Positions 11,623 through 20,543 of a stretch of DNA of 64,000 bases are shown piece by piece. The stretch covers positions 167,554,263 to 167,618,262 of the forward strand of contig NC_035437.2 of NCBI RefSeq assembly GCF_002127325.2, read 5' to 3'. The stretch is from Helianthus annuus. Lineage: Eukaryota; Streptophyta; Magnoliopsida; Asterales; Asteraceae. Position 1 is the stretch's first letter; each line of letters opens with the position of its first letter. The notes below the pieces were generated by a model. That model ran no database searches. It worked only from the letters and a program-made list of their open reading frames with translations, and had not been told where the DNA came from. Both the position numbers and the translations under genes were made by a program.

Positions 11623-12175
11623 TTTTGGAGAAGACGATCGAAGAAATTTGTGAAGAAATTTGATGGAAAGTGAAGAAAACTGCTTTGAGAAGAGAATTTT
11701 TAAGAATTCAATTCGACAGTAAAACCCTGTTTGGGGTTGTGAAAGGGGGTTTTATGTAGAAAAAGTGAGTGCTGACGTGGCAGCGGTTACAAAAGGTCTG
11801 ACCACTATGTACTGTCCACGTGCCATCCCCTGATGAAGCGAAGGACAGTACTTTTGTGAAAACTACTGGTGAAGGCAGTGGTTGCAACGGTAAAGAAGGA
11901 CAGTGGATGATTTTTACTATCATTGGATAGCACAGCAGTGGATACAACACTGATTTTGAACAACAGTGCTTATCAGAAGTATGGGGGAACAGGGGATGAC
12001 TTTCAGCAGTGGACAGACTTTTGAAGTAGAACAGACTTTTGAACTCATCAGTGGTTATGGCAGACTTTTAAGGATTTTAATGAAAATTTCATTTTTAGCT
12101 ATTTTTAAGGATGGATTTTTGATTTTCTGAAAACATTTTAATGCTTTTATTCATAGAAAAACAGGATTTTGCCTG
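11623..12175 (-). promoter_or_regulatory. Element A spacer between pol and the additional ORF; promoter-like
   Basis: This is a non-coding stretch of 553 bp. On the minus strand it has a perfect G-box CACGTG (11817-11822), an ACGT-core box in GCTGACGTGGCAGC (11771-11784), and a TATA-like CATAAAAC (11749-11756), followed by a C/T-rich AT leader of about 125 bp to the ATG at 11622. The order G-box, TATA, leader, ATG is that of a plant core promoter. No transcript evidence is available from sequence. Confidence 0.45.
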
Positions 12176-15100
12176 TTATTCCACGTTTAGCATGCCAATC
12201 CTAGAGATCAAGCTTTCAAAGGTGGATGTGTCTAATGCTTTGGTTAGCACATCTGCCAGCTGATCCTTAGTTGGTACATGATGCAGAGAAATCAAACCTT
12301 TTTCATAGCAATCCCTCACAAAGTGATGTCAGATGTCGATGTGTTTGGTGGTTGAATGAGACACTGGATTTTTGATGATATTTTCTGCTGCCAGGCTGTC
12401 CAGCATGAGTGGTGTCTTCAAGGCAGTGATACCAAAATCCAGTAACTGATTTTGAAGCCAGAGCAGTTGGGCTGTACAGCTTGCAGCAGCTATATATTCT
12501 GCCTCAGCAGTGGATGTGGAAACAGCTGCTTGCTTTTTGCTTTGCCAAGACACTAAGCAATTGCCTAGGAATTGGCACCCTCCTGAAGTGGACTTCCTTG
12601 TCTTGTCACATCCAGCAAAGTCACTATCTGAGAAACCTAAAAGCTCAATTTTACCATCAGCTGGATATAAGATACCGAGTGTGGGAGCACCTTTGAGGTA
12701 TATGAATATCCTTTTTACAGCAATAAGGTTTGACTTTCTAGGGGGTGATTGGGATCTTGCACAGACACATGTTGCAAACATGATGTCTGGTCTAGATGCA
12801 GTTAGGTACAATAAAGACCCAATCATGCTTCTATATAAGGTCTGATCAACCAATTCATCCTTCACATCAGACATGACTAGTTTATTGGTTGCAATGGGTG
12901 TACTGCATGGCTTACAATCATCCATATCAAATTTCTTTAAAAGTTCTTTGGCATATTTGCCTTGATGGATGAAAGTGCCATTTTGCAGTTGTTTTACTGG
13001 GAGACCAAGAAAACACTGGAGTTCACCCATTGCACTCATTTCAAACTCAGCTGTCATGAGTTGCCTAAACTCTTCACACATTTTTTACATGTGCTTCCAA
13101 AAATGATGTCATCCACATAAATTTGTACAATCATCAAGTCCTTCCCTCTCCATTTTAAAAACAGTGTTTTATCAATTCTGCCTCTGGTGAAACCAATGGA
13201 AAGTAGAAAGGTGGAAAGAGTTTCATACCAGGTCCTTGGTGCTTGTTTCAGGCCATACAAAGCTTTATTCAGCTTGTAGACATGATTTGGATTAAATGGA
13301 TCCTCAAAGCCTGGAGGTTGATAAACATAAACCTCTTCTTGAATCTTACCATAGAGGAATGCACATTTTATGTCCATTTGATATACCTTGATGTTGTGGT
13401 TGACAGCAAAGGCCAGAAAAAGTCTGATAGCTTCAAGTCTTGCTACAGGGGAAAATGTTTCATCATAGTCAATGCCCTCTTCTTGTCTGTAACCTTGAAC
13501 CACAAGCCTGGCTTTATTCTTGACAACAATGCCCCTTTCATCAGTTTTGTTTTTGAAGACCCACTTTGTGCCAATAGGACTTACACCCTCTGGCAGTGGT
13601 ACAAGCTCCCATACTTGTTGTCTTTTAAACTGTTGGAGCTCCTCTTGCATGGCTTCTACCCAGCTGTTGTCTTTTAGTGCCTCTTGGTACTTGACTGGCT
13701 AATGGAGTGATGAAAACCAGCAAAAAGACAAATGTTTTGGTATTGACTTCTTGTGAGCACCCCTTGATTGATGTTGCCAATAATTTGATCTGGTGGATGA
13801 GATTTCAAGAAGATTAACTCTCCCTGGTATGGAACAATGGCATTTTGTGGTGAAGGCTGCAGATGTGAATCATCTTAGCTAGCCACTGCTGGTGACTTTG
13901 ATGATCCAGTAGTGGCTTCAAAAGGTGGTGGAATAGGAGGTAAAGTTGTGGACACATGCTGACTTTGATCCACTGTTTGAGGACTTTTATCAACAGTGTT
14001 TGATGATGTGGAAGCGGTGGTTAATGGGCTACTTTGGTCAACAACTGTTGAGGTAGCAGTGGTTGAGCTTTGACAGCTGTTTTGAACATCTGCTGCTCTT
14101 CCCATTTTGACAGACTTTTGAGGGATGATGATTTCATACCCATAGTCTGGTGTTAAATCCTCTGATGGACCTGCACTGTTAGTCTTGACAGCAGTGTTTT
14201 CAAAAGTGAATTTATCAAGATCAAACAAATCAGCAGGATTTGCTGTGATTTTCATTAATGAAAGTTCATTGAACTTTACATTCAAAGTCTCATCTACTAC
14301 TTTGGTCCGTGTATTAAACACTTTGTAGGCCTTGGCAGTGGTTGAGTATCCCAGATGATAACCACAGTCTACTTTGGCTGTAAATTTTGAGATGGAATCC
14401 TTTAAATTCAAAATAAAACATGGGCAGCCAAATACTTTAAAGTATGAGATCAGTGGTTTGATTTTATACAGAATTTCATAAGCAGTCTTTTTGTGCCTGG
14501 GGTTGATTAAAACTCTGTTTTGGACATAACAAGCAGTGTTTACTGCCTCTGCCCAAAAAGTTAATGGCAAACTTGAATCTGCAAGCATGGTTCTGGCAGC
14601 CTCAATCAAAGTTCTGTTCTTTCTTTCAACAACCCCTTTTTGCTCTGGTGTTCTAGGGATGCTGTACTGCCTTACAATCCCTTTCTTCACACAGAAGGCA
14701 TCCAACTCCTTATTTTTGAATTATGTGCCATTGTCACTCCGGAAGACTTTCACTGGAAGGTCAAATTGCTTTTCAACCTATGTCACAAAGTCTTGCAAAA
14801 TGCCTGCAGTCTCATCTTTTGAGTGTAAAAAGAAAGTCCATGTAAACCTAGAGAAGTCATCAATAATAACCAAACAGTATCTCTTCTTTTTGAGACTCAT
14901 GACTTGAACTGGGCCAAACAAATCCATGTGCAACATTTGCAAACACTGGGTTGTTTTGGACTCTTCAATGGACTTAAAGGAGCTTTTATGCTGTTTACCT
15001 TTTAAACAGAAAACACAATGCTCAGGACATGAAAACAGTTTTTGTGGTAGGCCTCTTACTAGAACAATTTTTGAAATTTCAGTGATTGTCTTGAGATTTG

Positions 15101-15581
15101 TGTGCCCCAGTCTCCTGTGCCAAAGTTCTTTCTCTTTGTTAGAGGTAGCTGAGAACAGACAGGCATCAGTTCTGGGACACTCTTTTGACATATCAACAAC
15201 ATAAACATTGCCACTTCTTTGAGCAACAAGTTTTGTTTTTCCAGATTTTATTATTGCTTCAATCTTTTCAACCATTTCTGGTCCAACAATCCTACAACAC
15301 TCCTTTGTGAAGAATGACCCATACCCCTTATCACTCATTTGTGAGACACTCAGGAGGTTGAATTTCAGATTGTCTATCAGATTGACATTTTCAAATTTTA
15401 CATTTCCAGACTGAACTGTACCAGACCCCAGAACCTTTCCTTTACTATTATTCCCAAAGGATATATCACCCCCTCCATGGATTTTGAAATCTTTGAGTAG
15501 GGCTTTACATCCTGTCATGTGCCTGGAGCCTCCACTATCTACATACCAAAGACTATCTAAGCATGCAGAAGCTCCCTGCAC
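12176..15581 (-). pseudogene. Element A pol: protease, integrase, reverse transcriptase, RNase H (defective)
   Basis: Reading leftward: protease motif WYVDSGGSRHMTG; gag-pre-integrase/HHCC ([10 protein letters not shown]... CVFCLKGK); integrase D (MDLFGP), D and E (PRTPEQKGVVERKNRT); RT ([33 protein letters not shown]); RNase H (STAEAEYIAAA); and end motif LTKAL. Lesions are TAG at 14778-14780, TAA at 14721-14723 (at the Glu of the DNGTEF motif), TAA at 13875-13877, a frameshift near 13699, a frameshift in an A-run at 13081-13086, and TGA at 12329-12331. The last looks like CGA to TGA, as expected from cytosine deamination. The true stop is TAA at 12176-12178. The frame opens with GTG at 15579-15581, not ATG. 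Confidence 0.93.
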
Positions 15582-15595
15582 ATGAAGTAAAAGGA

Positions 15596-15736
15596 TTAGT
15601 TCATTAAGGTCTCCAAAGCCAATAAGGCTTTGGACGTGGTCTCAACAGTGTCTGGGATGGTGACAAATGTATGGACAGTGGTTAGCTCAGGGGTTTGAAC
15701 ATTTTTGTGAATGTTTTTCTCTAACCACTGTTGGGG
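15596..15736 (-). pseudogene. Element A gag, last exon-like tail after element B
   Basis: Removing element B and one GTCTT copy puts this stretch in frame with the gag at 28495 and above. It encodes about 47 further residues and ends at TAA 15596-15598, immediately followed by the branch/acceptor-like sequence before pol. It is Thr/Val-rich with no recognisable domain. Confidence 0.7.
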
Positions 15737-15741
15737 GTCTT
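15737..15741. repeat. Target-site duplication GTCTT, left copy
   Basis: This is identical to 28495-28499. Together they delimit element B exactly and prove it is one insertion. Confidence 0.95.
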
Positions 15742-16151
15742 TGTAAAACCCGTGAGGATCTCAATGATATCAATCTAAACCTTGTGAGAGCGCGGAAATC
15801 AAACACAAGGTGATTCAAGAACTAATATTAAGATCAAACAATAAGCAATAAATAAGAAACAAACCGAAACTTGCATTCAAAGATAATCAATGACTGATAC
15901 AAGATCTCGGATGGAACTCGGTTCCAATGCTTTGTGTCGCCTGACTTCTACTCGCAATCAACAACCCTTAATCAAGTGATCAAGGTTGTTTAAATACAAA
16001 ACACATAGGGCCGAAATCCCTAAGCCCATGCGACACCTTTTCTAACTAGCCCAAACCACATTAGTTAACCCAAAACATAAAGAACTAGATAATTACAAGA
16101 TCAATCCCTAGACTTTGCTAACCTACATGAATAAACATTCAGGTTCCAACA
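15742..16151 (-). repeat. Element B 3' LTR (410 bp)
   Basis: Termini are TGTTGG...TTTACA on the minus strand. The sequence is identical to the LTR at 28085-28494 except for one base. A TATTTAAA box lies at 15988-15997 on the minus strand. It is preceded in transcription order by the PPT. Confidence 0.97.
15988..15997 (-). promoter_or_regulatory. TATA-like box in element B LTR
   Basis: GTATTTAAAC on the minus strand sits about 155 bp from the LTR's 5' terminus, a normal location for a copia LTR promoter. The same sequence in the 5' LTR is at 28331-28340 and would be the active one. Confidence 0.5.
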
Positions 16152-16162
16152 ATCTCCCCCTA
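16152..16162 (-). promoter_or_regulatory. Polypurine tract of element B
   Basis: On the minus strand CTAGGGGGAGAT directly abuts the 3' LTR. This is the plus-strand priming site and confirms the orientation. Confidence 0.85.
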
Positions 16163-16189
16163 GGTTTATGCATGCAGGTTCTTCCGACT

Positions 16190-18793
16190 TCAGTTGCCTT
16201 GATTACCACCACTCATGTTGTCTTTATATCCACCAAAACCCTTCTTGTGAATATGCATGACAGAAGCTACTGCAGATGTCCAACCCTTAGCAATTTCCTC
16301 ATATTTTTCAGTAGCTCTGATTTGGTTGCTTGCTAATACTTCAAGATCTTCAACTGCAAGATTCAATAAGTCGATCTGATCTACCAAACAGTAACTTGCA
16401 TCACCATCACAAACAATTACCGCTTGACCAAGACGCTCATCATACGCCCAAAAGTGCAATGTCTTCAATGCCCCTTTTGGAATCTTTCTCACTAACGGAA
16501 TCGTCTTTTCTTTATCAGTAGCTGGCCAGTGGACAATCTTCATTCGCTTGTTCGTATACGGATCCCTAATCCCTTTTGCAGGTTTAACAATAGAATCCGC
16601 TGTACGCATCGAGGGAAAACCTTTTGCAACTTCCCTTTTTAATCTCTCGAAGAATGCATAACCAGGACCATTAGGCTTATCATCCACATAAGGTTTATTT
16701 GTCAAGTCTGTCAAATCTACCTTAGTGAACGACTGAAATTGTCCTGAATGTTTGTACCATTCAACCGGTCCAACTTTCCTCTTGATCCACCATCTGTTAC
16801 GATCATGATCATAACCCCAGCTGACTACACCAGATCGATTTCCTTTCTTATCGTAGAGAGTTTCACCAACATCCATTAAATGATGTGTAGCACGTGCATC
16901 TTCATCATCTGGATTAGCATTCTTGTTCTTCAGAATCACAAACTCTCTTTTCTTCTTCAACCTCTCTGCTTTAGCTTTCTCTGCTTCTGGATCAGTAACT
17001 CTTTCAAAGTATTTTTCCATAGCAGCACTCCTTTCAGCATTATCTTTCTCAAAAGCTTTCTTTCTGTTTTCGACATCTGTTGGATCAGAAAACTCTTGTC
17101 CGAATTTCTTTTCAAGCTTACCTCGCAGATCATAAACAATATTGAACAATAGGCTAACGTCTCCTTGCAGTTGCTCAATTTGTTGATCTTTCTTCACAAT
17201 TGTGTCTTCAAGCTGAATGATCTTTGCATCTTTATGAATTGAATCTTGTTCAAGCACAACCAAACGTTTCTTCATTTCCCTCATGCTTATAAATTCATCA
17301 TCATCACTAGAATCACTGTCAAAAGGCATTCTAAGTGGTTCTACAGGCCTTTTACCACTTGAACTGCTCGGTTCTTCATGAATAGTACCAGAAGGTCCAG
17401 CACTAACAATTCCAGAGGGCCCAGCTTCTACATGAGCTTCAACATTAGGCACAGCTTCATTTTGAATTTCAACATTCGTCATAACTGTATCATCACCTTG
17501 AGTATGAACACCAGACTCAAAGATATTCTCTGTAGTGGTGGTGGTAGCATCGTCAACATACGTTTCAAAATCGAAGTCATACAAACCTTCGGTATCATCA
17601 GCAACAGTCACGGATTGATCGTTTCCTTGTTCGATAAACATTCCGGGCCTAGGATCCCTCCTTTTCCTTTTTAACGGAATAGAATCAGAATCCCTTGGGC
17701 TTTCTTCTGGCTCTTCAGTTGATACTGACAGATTGGGAGGAGGATTTCCCATCGTGTCAGTCACTTTCTTTATCAGCATCGCCAAACTCTCAGCAGAAAT
17801 CACTGGATTAACTGTAGAAACAGCATCAGCATTAACTTCAGGAGGAAGTTCTATGTTATCATCATCTGAATCACACGTAATCTCAACACCTTCATCGTCA
17901 GAGTTAATAGTGATACGCTCTGGCTCAGGCTCATTTTCAGCTCTCCTTTGAATGTCATGTTCTTCAGCAACAATGGCACGTGTAGGTACGGCTTGTGCCA
18001 TGACTGGATTCTCAACAATGTCTTCGGTCTCTGCAAACTGACCAAACTTCTCCAACTCGATCAAACCTTCAAACTTTTTCTCTGTTCCCTTCTTCGTAGT
18101 GAGAGCACCAAAACACGAAGGGCCCATAGGCTTTAACTCCAGAGTATCACCAGATCTCTTCAATTCAGGATAACGCTCATTGAGAATCATTTGCACAAAT
18201 CTAGGATACATAAGAAACTTATCCTTTCGAAGCCCAATAGCATTTCTCTTCATCGCTTCCAGAACATATCTTGAATAGTTAAACGGCTCATTAGTAATCA
18301 CGCAAATCAATGCAGCCGTCTGTGTTGTGTTTAATTGATCAATTCCCCCTCGGTTTTCTGTCATGCACAACAGGAACATGTGCAATAATAAACGCCAGTA
18401 TGGATGAACAAACTTCTTAACCAAGGGAGGAAATTTTCCTTCATAACTCAGTCGTGGCAAAATTTCTTCAATGGTTCCAGCAGCAAGCTCGATTGGATCC
18501 GTTTCCTGATCATTGAACTTCAACACATCCCTGATAGTCTGCTCCGTCACAATAATCTTCGTCCCGTCGATCTCAGCAGCTATAGCTCCTTTTCCTTCAA
18601 TGATTTCCACCTTTGCAGTCTTCCAAAAATCTCGAATGAGGCTTTCATAAACGACCGGATTTTCACGAAGAGCGTGAGCAATACGGCATGTACTTAGGCC
18701 TTTGATCAATGACGTGAACAGCTGCTTATGCTTCACAGGTGGAGGTGCCAAATATGCTACTTGATTGTGAGACGCGATAAACTTTAAGTCCAT
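16190..18793 (-). CDS. Element B additional ORF, unknown function (867 aa)
   Basis: The best start is ATG at 18793 (MDLKFIASHNQ). The frame is open 14 codons further upstream but only to a TTG. Residues about 15-215 form a conserved globular block also found in element A's ORF (RDFWKTAKV; VTEQTIRDVLKFNDQE; FNYSRYVLEAM; LMYPRFVQMILN). Next is a long acidic, low-complexity part with several PSG motifs and Asp/Glu clusters. A strongly charged coiled coil follows at about 500-640 (MREMKKRLVVLEQD; KIIQLEDTIVKKDQQIEQL; then Lys/Glu repeats). A C-terminal region with many Trp/Tyr/Lys ends at residue 867. No signal peptide or clear membrane helix is visible, so calling it env-like would be unjustified. 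ORFs in this position are known from Sireviruses. A structural or accessory role is inference only. Confidence 0.85.
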   Translation of the reverse strand: MDLKFIASHNQVAYLAPPPVKHKQLFTSLIKGLSTCRIAHALRENPVVYESLIRDFWKTAKVEIIEGKGAIAAEIDGTKIIVTEQTIRDVLKFNDQETDPIELAAGTIEEILPRLSYEGKFPPLVKKFVHPYWRLLLHMFLLCMTENRGGIDQLNTTQTAALICVITNEPFNYSRYVLEAMKRNAIGLRKDKFLMYPRFVQMILNERYPELKRSGDTLELKPMGPSCFGALTTKKGTEKKFEGLIELEKFGQFAETEDIVENPVMAQAVPTRAIVAEEHDIQRRAENEPEPERITINSDDEGVEITCDSDDDNIELPPEVNADAVSTVNPVISAESLAMLIKKVTDTMGNPPPNLSVSTEEPEESPRDSDSIPLKRKRRDPRPGMFIEQGNDQSVTVADDTEGLYDFDFETYVDDATTTTTENIFESGVHTQGDDTVMTNVEIQNEAVPNVEAHVEAGPSGIVSAGPSGTIHEEPSSSSGKRPVEPLRMPFDSDSSDDDEFISMREMKKRLVVLEQDSIHKDAKIIQLEDTIVKKDQQIEQLQGDVSLLFNIVYDLRGKLEKKFGQEFSDPTDVENRKKAFEKDNAERSAAMEKYFERVTDPEAEKAKAERLKKKREFVILKNKNANPDDEDARATHHLMDVGETLYDKKGNRSGVVSWGYDHDRNRWWIKRKVGPVEWYKHSGQFQSFTKVDLTDLTNKPYVDDKPNGPGYAFFERLKREVAKGFPSMRTADSIVKPAKGIRDPYTNKRMKIVHWPATDKEKTIPLVRKIPKGALKTLHFWAYDERLGQAVIVCDGDASYCLVDQIDLLNLAVEDLEVLASNQIRATEKYEEIAKGWTSAVASVMHIHKKGFGGYKDNMSGGNQGN

Positions 18794-18880
18794 TTTTCTG
18801 CACACCACACAAAACGTATAAGTTTCCAATAGCAACAGTGATAAAAATTAAAAATAAAACAAACACTGGCACTGTTCATT

Positions 18881-19330
18881 CGAAACCATGAGTCGCAACC
18901 AGGAAAACTGAGTCGCAACCATGAGTCGCAACCAGCCAAAATGAGTCGCAACCAGCAGATTGCGAGTCGCAATCATAAGTCGCAACAAGCCAAAATGAGT
19001 CGCAACCATGAGTCGCAATCTTGAGGTTGCGAGTCGTAACCACTGGTTTCGAGTCCTGTTGTTCATGATTGCGAGTTAAAACTTCATCGGAAACTTCAAA
19101 TATGCATCGGAAACATCATCGGAATCATCAAATCTTCATCGGAATCTTCAAATATTCATCGGAATCTTCAAAAGATATTCAAAATTCCTGCAAAACTTGA
19201 TCAATGACGTCATTTTACCTGATGATGATCTAATCGGATTGCGAGTCGCAACCGGAAGTGAGTCGGAATCGTGATTGCGGCCGGAATAATGAGAGAGTTT
19301 TGAGAGGAGATTGCGAGTGAATAATGGAAT
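18881..19330 (-). repeat. GAGTCGCAACC-type direct repeats before the additional ORF
   Basis: At least eight copies of GAGTCGCAAC(C/A) or close variants lie between 18890 and 19045, about 12-27 bp apart. More degenerate copies follow near 19230-19320. The same word family (TTGCGAGTCGTAAC) recurs in the gag leader at 27558-27785, so both leaders of element B share a repeat. Confidence 0.85.
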
Positions 19331-19346
19331 ATGACTCGTAATCACC

Positions 19347-19411
19347 CCTTTTATACTCAACAGTTTTCCATGGGCCCATGTCTTATGGGCTGGGCCTTAT
19401 GGATTTGGGCT
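19347..19411 (-). promoter_or_regulatory. Internal promoter-like block upstream of the additional ORF
   Basis: On the minus strand TATAAAAGG (19347-19355) is preceded by four TGGGCY boxes (starts 19371, 19386, 19391 and 19406 as read on the plus strand) within 41 bp. TGGGCY is the plant 'site II' element bound by TCP factors in constitutive promoters. A start about 30 bp downstream would give a C/T-rich leader of roughly 0.5 kb before ATG 18793. The combination is unlikely to be chance, but activity is inferred. Confidence 0.6.
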
Positions 19412-20453
19412 CAAGTTAATTTTTCAATAAATATTTTCAATAAAGCCCAATTCAAAAATCTGATTTAATAAAAATTACCCATTAAACCTTTTGAGCATTT
19501 GTTTGCAAAACAAAACCTAAAACAAAATTAAATAATAAATTATTATTTACAAAAATAAAACAGGAAATTTGCATAGATGCTCAGGGATCAAATCACAGGG
19601 TTTCGGGCATGACTTCACTTATCAACACTGATCTACTAGAGGATGATCTAGACGATTGCCAGTATATTTGTCCTCTTAAACTCATCTCCCTAGATCTTTT
19701 CCATATAACTGCCTGTATCTCTTTTTATCATGTTTTGATATTTTTAATAATGAGCACCCAAACAAATACTAATCAAATCCTGGAATTATGCACAGCTCAC
19801 TCTATCATGCAAGCAGTTTCCCTACCACATATTTCACAAGTCCAATCCAAATTTCTGAAATCTTAACTGGGAATAGGTTGAGAAAAGAACAGAATAGATC
19901 TTAGATTGAGATGATATAATATACAGATCAAATGAGTTTTCTCAATTTGATATAGGTTTATTGGGTTTCTTTTGGGCACTAGAGGGCCTCTTTCGGGTGT
20001 ATTAGATCTACAGCGCGACAACGTACAGCTAGGTCAGCATGTATCTGGATGCAGCAGAAGCTGACGTTGCCTAGCACCTCCAGGTCAGCATGTATCTGGA
20101 TGCAGCAGAGGAGGTACACGACTTTTCAGAGAAGATTTCAGAATCAGATCAAAATTGTGTGTATCGGGAAAAGTATACAAACATTCAAATAGACATAAGC
20201 TAATTCCAAGTGATTTTCTTTTCTGAGGTCATGTACTAGTTTAGTTCTGAACAGAAAACAGCTATTGTTTCCAATCTTAAGGATAAAGCCTACCAACACA
20301 TCATACTAGAGTCACACTATTTCGATACTGGTCTTACATGAGTCAGCCCTTAACCATAAAGTGAAAATTCATTTCATTTCCCAGTCCAGCCACACTACCT
20401 GTTGAAACTCTTTTTGTATTTTTCGATTTTTTAATGTTTTTGTATTTTTCAAT

Positions 20454-20467
20454 TTTTCTCCCCCTAA
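20454..20467 (-). promoter_or_regulatory. Internal polypurine tract after pol
   Basis: The minus strand reads TTTAGGGGGAGAAAAA about 80 bp past the pol stop. The core AGGGGGAG is identical to the terminal PPT. Extra PPT copies downstream of RNase H are a described Sirevirus trait. Confidence 0.6.
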
Positions 20468-20543
20468 ATTTGTGCATAAATAAAAACTACCTAAGAATAG
20501 AAAACTTTATGAACAAATTTACCTACGAAAAACAAAAACATGC

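Larger units (their letters stand above)
18794..20543 (-). other. Element B spacer between pol and the additional ORF
   Basis: This is 1.75 kb without a coding frame. It holds, in transcription order: an internal polypurine tract (20454-20467); a 25-bp direct repeat around 20033 and 20090 (words GTCAGCATGTATCTGGATGC); AT-rich DNA; a promoter-like block (19347-19411); short CATCGGAATCTTCAAA repeats (about 19083-19175); and the GAGTCGCAAC repeat cluster (18881-19075). Only the coding regions to either side are under obvious protein-level constraint. Confidence 0.8.

Noticed and set aside
16190..18793. Envelope protein
   Set aside because: No signal peptide, no convincing transmembrane helix and no glycoprotein-like cysteine pattern. 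The position after RNase H alone does not justify the name.
16190..18835. Start of the additional ORF at 18835
   Set aside because: That codon is TTG. The first ATG in frame is 18793. Likewise the apparent starts at 23906 and 15581 are GTG, and the one at 14705 is TTG; these are not real initiation sites.
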